This document shows positions 42,225 through 48,052 of a stretch of DNA of 48,052 nt, one piece after another. A program made the translations under genes and the position numbers. Location: positions 1-48,052 of the forward strand of contig JAGAIM010000142.1 in assembly GCA_017626555.1 (NCBI GenBank), given 5' to 3'. Numbering within the stretch: position 1 is the stretch's first letter; every line of letters begins with the position of its first letter. The stretch comes from Bacteroidales bacterium. GTDB taxonomy: Bacteria; Bacteroidota; Bacteroidia; Bacteroidales; UBA932. The notes beneath the pieces were generated by a model that had not been told where the DNA came from, did not search any database, and worked only from the letters and a program-made list of their open reading frames with translations.

Positions 42225-42260
42225 ATCCACGGCCTTGAGCAATGCTTCAAAGCCGTGGAT
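42225..42260. terminator. bidirectional terminator between the ATPase operon and ndk
   Basis: ATCCACGGC (42225-42233) pairs with GCCGTGGAT (42252-42260), extended inside by TTGAGC with GCTTCAA. T-rich on the right (TTCTTTT) and A-rich on the left (AATAAAAG), fitting use in both directions. Confidence 0.85.
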
Positions 42261-42282
42261 TTCTTTTGACATCAATTCTATA

Positions 42283-42744
42283 TTACATCTCGTCCGGTGC
42301 GTACTTGAAAGAATCAAGCGGAGACTTGTACTCACAATAATCAGACTCCACAAAGAATCTCTTGAGTTCTATCTCTGCATTCTCGAGTGAATCCGAAGTA
42401 TGCACAATATTTTCCTGAGCACTGAGGCTGTAGTCGCCACGGATTGTACCTGGCACAGCCTTGCTTGCCTTTGTAGCACCGGCCATATCACGTACGACCT
42501 GTACTGCGCTGTATCCCTCCCAGCAGCAGAGGATTACCGGAGCAGCCATCATTCCGTCACGAAGCCAAGGGAAGAATGGTCTGTCAAGAAGATGTGCATA
42601 ATGTACCTTGAGGATCTCCTCATCAAATTGAACCATCTTCATTGCGACGAGTTTAAGTCCTCTTTTCTCAAATCTTGAGATAACTTCGCCGATAAGACCC
42701 CTCTGAAGACATCCCGGCTTCAAAATTACAAGTGTTCTTTCCAT
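42283..42744 (-). CDS. ndk: nucleoside diphosphate kinase
   Basis: This 153-residue kinase balances nucleoside triphosphates by passing the gamma-phosphate through a His. The active-site His115 is in ENIVHTSDS, where most homologues have HGSDS; the Thr is a mild deviation. The N-terminus RTLVILKPGCLQRGLIGEVISRFEKRG, the GATKASKAVPGTIRGDY loop and the C-terminal FF-E segment are typical. It lies 12 bases after arcA and is probably co-transcribed from upstream. Confidence 0.95.
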   Translation of the reverse strand: MERTLVILKPGCLQRGLIGEVISRFEKRGLKLVAMKMVQFDEEILKVHYAHLLDRPFFPWLRDGMMAAPVILCCWEGYSAVQVVRDMAGATKASKAVPGTIRGDYSLSAQENIVHTSDSLENAEIELKRFFVESDYCEYKSPLDSFKYAPDEM

Positions 42745-42756
42745 AATAATATAAAG

Positions 42757-44034
42757 TTACCAATTTACTTTCTGTCTTGAAAGAGGCATAGTCATACACC
42801 TCGCTCCCCCACCGCCACGCGGAAGTTCTGACCCGTCGATCGTTATGGCGCAAGGTTTATCGCCACAAACCGCGTCCGTACGGGTTCCGGCAATGAAATC
42901 TACAGCCTTGACGATCTCGAATCCGGCCTTGTCCAACTCCTCCAAAGTGTGGACATTCCTCGCGTATGTAAGCACCTTGCCGGGAGCAAACGCGAAGAAG
43001 TTGGCACCACTATGCCATTGTTCCCTCTCCTGGTCCCATTCATCTTCGCCTCCGCATACAATAGGCTCAAGATCCATACCCAGAGCCTTTAACGCAGGCA
43101 GCAGGCCTGCCACCGGACGGATGGATGCGACTCTCCCCTGCTCAATTATGATATGTACAGTCTGATACTGATTGGATTGCATAATCAGAGGTTTGAAAAC
43201 CATACACTTATCCCTGTCAAGAAGAGTGAATACCATATCAAGATGTATGAAGGACTCCGGCTGTGAAGGAAGTTGCTGAACCAGAACATTGAGTTTTCCG
43301 GAAGTATTATTCCTGCATAAACCTTCAACAATGAAATCTATGCCTTGGGCTGTGGTCCTGACTCCATTACCTACAATAAGGATATCCTCACGCGCAACAA
43401 TTATATCACCTCCTTCCATTATGACCTGAGAAGAAGCCAAGTCGTTTGCATTGGCATCTATGACCTCGCATTCGAAAGTCCCGCTATATCTGTATATGGC
43501 ATCCATAATAAGCGATTCGCGCATACGGACTTTGTTGGCCATACGGCATATAAGCGCCCGATTGCCTACAGTTACCGCCGCATCACGGGTAAAGTAGAAG
43601 TTGTATAAAGGATATAATGCATAATACTCATTCTTCAGATATGCAGTAAGAGTATCAATCCTTGCCGGCAGACCTTCAACAAGCACTCTGGCAAGTTCTG
43701 ACGAGTCCATCTCCATCAGCATATCAAGATATGATAGTGCCTCCTCGGTCTGACATATACGATGTATCAGATCGGCGCGAGGTTTCCATTGATCAAGCAC
43801 CTTGACGAGAAGATCGCGTACTTCATACACTTTTGCCAACTTTGAAAGGACTCCTGAAAGTTGTTCATACTCATTTTGAGCAATCGAAAGATTGAGGATA
43901 TCACTGTACAGCGCTCGCTGCACATTTTTGGGAGTCATATTTTCGACCTCAAATCCAGGCCTATGCAGAAGAACCGCATCTAGTTGTCCGATTTCCGACT
44001 GTACGTCTATCTTCAATTGTCCGCGCTCTATCAT
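42757..44034 (-). CDS. arcA: arginine deiminase
   Basis: This 425-residue enzyme hydrolyses arginine to citrulline and ammonia. Family motifs: SEIGQLDAVLLHRPG, FTRDAAVTVGNRALICRM, GGDIIVAREDILIVGNGVRTTAQGI, the catalytic His in FIHLDMVFTLLD and the nucleophile Cys413 in GGGGARCMTMPL. The rest of the deiminase pathway (ornithine carbamoyltransferase arcB, carbamate kinase arcC) is not next to it; instead ndk follows 12 bases downstream. The N-terminus MIERGQLKIDVQ is a reasonable start. Confidence 0.93.
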   Translation of the reverse strand: MIERGQLKIDVQSEIGQLDAVLLHRPGFEVENMTPKNVQRALYSDILNLSIAQNEYEQLSGVLSKLAKVYEVRDLLVKVLDQWKPRADLIHRICQTEEALSYLDMLMEMDSSELARVLVEGLPARIDTLTAYLKNEYYALYPLYNFYFTRDAAVTVGNRALICRMANKVRMRESLIMDAIYRYSGTFECEVIDANANDLASSQVIMEGGDIIVAREDILIVGNGVRTTAQGIDFIVEGLCRNNTSGKLNVLVQQLPSQPESFIHLDMVFTLLDRDKCMVFKPLIMQSNQYQTVHIIIEQGRVASIRPVAGLLPALKALGMDLEPIVCGGEDEWDQEREQWHSGANFFAFAPGKVLTYARNVHTLEELDKAGFEIVKAVDFIAGTRTDAVCGDKPCAITIDGSELPRGGGGARCMTMPLSRQKVNW

Positions 44035-44153
44035 AACAGTTTGAAAGAAATATAATGTGTAAATTTAACAAACATTTCCTTAAAAGGCAAATCTATGCCA
44101 TAATTCATATTTTTTACCTACATTTGAACTACGAACTTTAAAAAAACAGAATA

Positions 44154-44483
44154 ATGAAGATAGCAGAACGATACAAAGGAATTGACGGAGTCCAGGCCTG
44201 GGAGATCGTTGTCCATTACATAATAGTGAACAAACGTATCACAACTCTTAAAGGAATATCATTTAATGCGACTTTTGTCGGCAACTGCCTGTTTCTGAAA
44301 GGAGGCACTCCTGGTACAAAACGTGCAGAACGCGGAGAATACCTGACAGCCAAAGACTTCATTGCCGCATACGACATAGTCAAAGATTGGGATGACATCC
44401 ACACCGGCAATGTCAAACCTTATATAAAAAGACAGCAGACCCCGTTCATCGCTCTGCTGCATTGTGCCGGAATTTTGGAATAA
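44154..44483 (+). CDS. small protein of unknown function
   Basis: This 109-residue soluble protein begins MKIAERYKGIDGVQAWEIVVHYIIVNKRI. It is fairly basic with no signal peptide or membrane segment; the segment VGNCLFLKGGTPGTKRAERGEYLTAKDFIAAYDIV may be a small alpha/beta fold. I do not recognise a family. A TACATTTG box (44119-44126) lies 28 bases before the ATG. The next gene follows after 30 bases and has its own -7 box. Confidence 0.68.
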   Translation: MKIAERYKGIDGVQAWEIVVHYIIVNKRITTLKGISFNATFVGNCLFLKGGTPGTKRAERGEYLTAKDFIAAYDIVKDWDDIHTGNVKPYIKRQQTPFIALLHCAGILE

Positions 44484-44513
44484 TTGCTAAATTTGCATAA
44501 AAGATTAAACGGT

Positions 44514-44894
44514 ATGAAAGGGAAAATCATCGGGATCACATCATTGATAGCCGCAATCGTCATAGCAGGATTTGTTTTCTTCAAATTCTATTTCGTGTTT
44601 GGAGAAGGAGTCAAGGCTGGCGAACTTAATTTTGTGGTTTACAAGGGGTATGTATTCAAGACATACGAAGGACGCGTAATCCAAGCCGGATTCGGCAAAG
44701 GCAAGGGAGCCAATGCCGGAGCAATTCAATCTTACGAATTCGACTTTTCCATCACAGACAAGGCCATAGCCGACTCGCTGATGAGATGTGGCGGCAAGAC
44801 AGTGGAACTTCATTACAAGGAATATCTCGGCTCTCTTCCGTGGAGAGGCAAGCAGAAATATATCGTGGACGGCATAGTTTCCGTTAGAGAATAA
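44514..44894 (+). CDS. membrane-anchored protein of unknown function
   Basis: This 126-residue protein has one N-terminal membrane helix (GIITSLIAAIVIAGFVFFKFYF type, about 5-27) and an exported domain of about 95 residues with the segments GYVFKTYEGRVIQAGFG, YEFDFSITDKAIADSLM and GGKTVELHYKEYLGSLPWRGKQKYIVDGI. Similar one-helix proteins occur across Bacteroidetes without assigned role, as far as I can recall. The start at 44514 is chosen; an in-frame TTG at 44484 overlaps the preceding stop region and the TAAATTTG box (44488-44495). Confidence 0.75.
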   Translation: MKGKIIGITSLIAAIVIAGFVFFKFYFVFGEGVKAGELNFVVYKGYVFKTYEGRVIQAGFGKGKGANAGAIQSYEFDFSITDKAIADSLMRCGGKTVELHYKEYLGSLPWRGKQKYIVDGIVSVRE

Positions 44895-44907
44895 CAATCA
44901 AGCGACT

Positions 44908-46911
44908 ATGAAGAAAATATCATTAATCCTGAGCACTCTTTGCTTGGGACTGGCTTTGTCGGCGCAGCCAGGCATAATCAGTACAAGGCCGGCCAACAGT
45001 CAGGATGGCAAGACCCTCACAATGGAAGAGACCATCCTTTCAAGGGAACTTTCCCCTGCCAATATCTGGGCTTCCTGGGAAGATTCTGAAAATATCCTGA
45101 TGCACAAGGATGGGAAATGGCAGAAATATGACATCAACACAGGTAATTATGCCGACTTTGCCGGTATAAGGAGACCGTCTATTGAGGCATTGACTAAAGA
45201 CAGGAGCCTCTATCTTGTATATGCTGACGGAACGGAAAAACTGATTGCCCAAAGTGAAAACAAGAACATAACTTACGGAGAGTTTGTCAGCCGCAATGAA
45301 TTCGGAATAAGCAACGGCATATTCTGGTCGCCTGACAGTACAAAGGTTGCCTTCTACCGCAAGGATGAAAGTGCAGTAACGTCATTTCCTCTTCTGGATA
45401 TTACCACCCGCACCGGCTCGCTGAAGGAAATCAAGTATCCTATGGCAGGTATGGACTCCGAGAACGTACAACTCGGCATCTATGACGTTGCCTCAGGGAA
45501 AACCATCTATGTCCAGGCTGATGATTTCGGACACGACAGATATCTTACGAACATCAGTTGGGCTCCTGATGAAAGAGTTGTTTATATCCTGGTATTGGAC
45601 AGAAGCCAGAAACACCTGAGACTCAATGCATATTGCTCTGATACCGGAGAATATATCAAGACAATATTGACAGAGGACAGCGACAAATATGTGGAACCGG
45701 TAGATCCGCTTCATTTCGTCGCAGGCTACAATGATATTTTCATCTATCGTACTGCGAATCGGGACGGATTCCGCAATCTATACCTCTGCGACAATGCCGG
45801 CAATATCCGCAGACTTACTTCCATAGACGCCGATGTCAAATATGTCGGGAATGACGGAAGATTCGTTTATTATACATCTGCCGAAGTCTCCCCTATTGAA
45901 AACCATCTGTTCAGGATAGAGATAAAAAATCTTAAGAAAGGTATCCTAAAGGCAAGGACAGGACAGCCGGAGAGACTGACGCTCGAAGAAGGATGGCACG
46001 ATATTGCCCTTAGTCCCGATGGACGATATTTCTTAGACTCATATACATCTCTCTGTACTCCAAGAGTGGTAAACATCTGCAAATCAGACGGAAAAGTTAT
46101 CAAAAACCTTCTTACCGCAGAGGATCCTACACTTGATTATGCATATACAGAAATCAGCCTCGGCACGGTAAAGAGCGCCGACGGATTGTACGACAATTAT
46201 TACAGAATAATCAAACCTAAGGACTTTGATCCTACCAAGAAATACCCTGTGATAGTCTATGTCTATGGAGGTCCTCACTCACAGATGGTACAGAATACCT
46301 TTATGGGGCAATTGCGCAGGTGGGAGATGTATATGGCTCAGAGAGGATATCTGGTCTATGTCCAGGACAACAGAGGAACAGAAAACCGTGGTCTTGCATT
46401 TGAGCAGGCAATTCACGGGCAATGTGGCCAGGCAGAGATGGCCGATCAGATGGAAGGTGTGAAGATGCTTATGGAACTCCCGTACATAGACAAAGACAGA
46501 ATCGGAGTCCACGGTTGGAGTTATGGAGGATTTATGACTATCTCGCTTATAACCAATTATCCTGACGTATTCAAGGTCGGTGTAGCCGGCGGCCCTGTGA
46601 TAGATTGGAAATGGTATGAGGTAATGTATGGAGAAAGATATATGGATCATCCTGACGTGAATCCTGACGGATATGCCAGGACAAGCCTCATCAATAAAGC
46701 GAAGGATCTGAAAGGAAAACTTCTTATATGCCAAGGTGCAATAGACCCTGTTGTGGTATGGGAGCATAGCCTAAGTTTCATCAGGGAATGCATAAAGAAC
46801 AACGTACAGGTCGATTATTTCCCTTATCCCTGCGCAGAACATAACGTTATGGGCAAGGACAGAGTCCATCTTCACGACAAGATATCGATGTATTTCGAAG
46901 ACTACTTATAG
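44908..46911 (+). CDS. S9-family dipeptidyl peptidase (DPP IV-like)
   Basis: This 667-residue exported serine peptidase has a signal peptide (MKKISLILSTLCLGLALSAQ), a beta-propeller N-terminal domain (about 45-410, with repeats such as IFWSPDSTKVAFYRKDES and SWAPDERVVYILV) and a C-terminal alpha/beta-hydrolase domain. The triad is Ser538 in HGWSYGGFM, Asp613 in GAIDPVV and His645 in CAEHNVMG; YVYGGPHSQ forms the oxyanion region. Such enzymes release Xaa-Pro or related dipeptides in the periplasm. The propeller motif that grips the free N-terminus reads SRNEFGI; one Glu of the DPP IV double-Glu pair is not obvious, so specificity may differ. Overlaps the convergent gene by 10 bases. Confidence 0.92.
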   Translation: MKKISLILSTLCLGLALSAQPGIISTRPANSQDGKTLTMEETILSRELSPANIWASWEDSENILMHKDGKWQKYDINTGNYADFAGIRRPSIEALTKDRSLYLVYADGTEKLIAQSENKNITYGEFVSRNEFGISNGIFWSPDSTKVAFYRKDESAVTSFPLLDITTRTGSLKEIKYPMAGMDSENVQLGIYDVASGKTIYVQADDFGHDRYLTNISWAPDERVVYILVLDRSQKHLRLNAYCSDTGEYIKTILTEDSDKYVEPVDPLHFVAGYNDIFIYRTANRDGFRNLYLCDNAGNIRRLTSIDADVKYVGNDGRFVYYTSAEVSPIENHLFRIEIKNLKKGILKARTGQPERLTLEEGWHDIALSPDGRYFLDSYTSLCTPRVVNICKSDGKVIKNLLTAEDPTLDYAYTEISLGTVKSADGLYDNYYRIIKPKDFDPTKKYPVIVYVYGGPHSQMVQNTFMGQLRRWEMYMAQRGYLVYVQDNRGTENRGLAFEQAIHGQCGQAEMADQMEGVKMLMELPYIDKDRIGVHGWSYGGFMTISLITNYPDVFKVGVAGGPVIDWKWYEVMYGERYMDHPDVNPDGYARTSLINKAKDLKGKLLICQGAIDPVVVWEHSLSFIRECIKNNVQVDYFPYPCAEHNVMGKDRVHLHDKISMYFEDYL

Positions 46912-47603
46912 CGGAATTTCGAGTGATGCCGATCCTGGAACGGCACAGGTGCGACGGACATTCCGACGCCCACAATGAATTCCCCTGCTACAAATGATGC
47001 CTGCACTCCAAAGGAATAGACCTCAGGTGTTGCAGGCATTGTTATTGCCGCCATATTTCCGTCCGGACGTGGGAATAGTACAGGAGAATATACGGCTACA
47101 GACTGGAAATACTGCGTCCAGAATGCAACAGACACATTTTCTGAGGGACGATAGAGGAATCCCTCCCTTGTCCCCATTCCCCAGTTGTTCCCCATTATCC
47201 CGAGTTGGGCTCCATACATAATGCCGGACAGGAAATAGAATCTTTTCCCTATCTTCAAAGTATTTCCTACCATTTTCTGTTCAGACACGAAAAGTTCAGG
47301 TACATCTATATAATTGGATACCAGAAGATTGGAAAAGAATTTATCCGGATGGTCCTGATTGAATTCACCGAAACCGATGCTTCCGTCAAATCCATATACC
47401 GGGATTATATCAAAGACAGGCCTGAGAAGGGGTGCATAATTCCAAGGAAGAAATCCGTTCAGATACTTTGCCGGTATAAAAAGTTGAGGAGGGAGAATGT
47501 TCGGAATCGGCCGAGGAAAAGAATCAATCTTTTCCTTATCCTGTCCCAGCGCACAAATTCCCAAAGCGCCCACGAGTATGATCATCAGAATATATCGTTT
47601 CAT
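46902..47603 (-). CDS. outer-membrane-type protein of unknown function
   Basis: This 233-residue protein has a signal peptide (MKRYILMIILVGALGICALG) and a mature domain with alternating hydrophobic strands and many aromatic residues (FYFLSGIMYGAQLGIMGNNWGMGTREGFLYRP, NVSVAFWTQYFQSVAVYSPVLFP, YSFGVQASFVAGEFIVGVGMSVAPVPF), as in small outer-membrane beta-barrels of Bacteroidetes. It ends with a basic tail (RHHSKFRYK) without the usual terminal aromatic. It converges on the S9 peptidase gene, sharing 10 bases. No named family is recognised. Confidence 0.75.
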   Translation of the reverse strand: MKRYILMIILVGALGICALGQDKEKIDSFPRPIPNILPPQLFIPAKYLNGFLPWNYAPLLRPVFDIIPVYGFDGSIGFGEFNQDHPDKFFSNLLVSNYIDVPELFVSEQKMVGNTLKIGKRFYFLSGIMYGAQLGIMGNNWGMGTREGFLYRPSENVSVAFWTQYFQSVAVYSPVLFPRPDGNMAAITMPATPEVYSFGVQASFVAGEFIVGVGMSVAPVPFQDRHHSKFRYK

Positions 47604-47737
47604 TGCATTCTCTAATTTTCACCTCAAATGACAACTTATATGCCCCAAAAGGCGTGAAACGGTCTTTTTTGTGCATAGAAATGATCATCAATATAATATT
47701 TATTCTAACTTTGTAAGAATTGTTATGTCCGTCGCTC

Positions 47738-48052
47738 GAAAGAATCGAAAAGTTCAGTAACGAAGAAAAAATGTATAAGGCAAGAAAACTTTGAGCGAAG
47801 CGATAGTAAGTCCTCCTCCCGAGGAGGAGGATTTAGGAGGTGGGTAACGTAAATATATTTTCATATTTGGGCAATACCCTTGAAAGAATCGAAAAGTTCA
47901 GGAACAAAGAAAAAATGTATAAGGCAAGAGAACTTTGAGCGAAGCGATGGTAAGTCCTCCTCCCGAGGAGGAGGATTTAGGAGGTGGGTAACGTAAATAT
48001 ATTTTCATATTTGGGCAATACCCTTGAAAGAATCGAAAAGTTCAGTAACGAA
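47738..48052. repeat. 144-base tandem repeat array, cut by the window edge
   Basis: Two complete 144-base units (47738-47881 and 47882-48025) and the first 27 bases of a third (48026-48052) follow each other directly. Units 1 and 2 differ at only about four positions. Each unit contains a CCTCCTC-CC-GAGGAGG hairpin, GGAGGTGGGTAACG after it and a 7-codon frame ATG...TGA. No long frame crosses the array. The rest of the 47604-47737 gap shows no gene. Confidence 0.9.

Overview
The window is chromosomal DNA from an anaerobic gut-type Bacteroidales bacterium. The evidence is the recurrent TAnnTTTG promoter motif (often with TTTG or TTG 19-20 bases upstream), lipoproteins with Bacteroidetes-style lipoboxes, the S46 and S9 dipeptidyl peptidases, GH127 and GH9 glycosidases, a methylmalonyl-CoA decarboxylase sodium pump and a Bacteroidetes-layout V-type ATPase operon. 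No rRNA, tRNA or cas genes were seen.

Layout. 1-375: end of a type II-C-like CRISPR array (four 48-base repeats plus one degenerate unit), whose cas genes must lie off the left edge. 376-855: non-coding DNA with two tandem structured RNA elements. 868-4995: secreted esterase, GH127 lipoprotein (minus), GNAT acetyltransferase and trmD. 5008-5162: an independent small RNA gene. 5240-7344: a PspC/PadR/PspC operon behind a palindromic operator. 7780-13222: a run of five plus-strand genes (DUF1349 lipoprotein, hydrolase, UDG-like protein, S46 peptidase, NYN protein). 13335-13487: a 50-codon membrane micro-ORF. 13573-14933: two minus-strand genes, one a degenerate choloylglycine hydrolase homologue. 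15082-18692: GH9 lipoprotein and phosphohexomutase converging on a foldback repeat. 18793-20527: THUMP-like methyltransferase and a small exported protein. 20579-24564: recF, DUF721 and a PdxB-DUF4301 fusion (minus). 24768-26220: TPR protein and yebC. 26352-29892: methylmalonyl-CoA decarboxylase operon. 30064-34804: metH and metF. 34962-42199: V-type ATPase operon. 42283-44034: arcA-ndk (minus). 44154-47603: two small unknown genes, an S9 dipeptidyl peptidase and an outer-membrane-like protein. 47738-48052: a 144-base tandem repeat running off the right edge.

How the genes fit together. The biotin-dependent decarboxylase should export Na+ while making propionyl-CoA. The V-ATPase rotor subunit shows the residue pattern of Na+-binding rings, so the two operons plausibly share a sodium circuit. 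MetH and MetF form the methyl branch of methionine synthesis. The S46 and S9 peptidases release dipeptides in the periplasm, which suits an amino-acid-fermenting commensal.

Most notable observations: an in-frame foldback element inside metH that shares its core with an intergenic copy 13.7 kb away, each copy sitting between perfect palindromic arms unique to its site; a choloylglycine-hydrolase homologue lacking both its nucleophilic Cys and a central substrate-pocket segment; a PdxB-DUF4301 fusion; CRISPR repeats that each carry a Bacteroidetes promoter on the minus strand; and a candidate tracrRNA or small-RNA locus beside the array.
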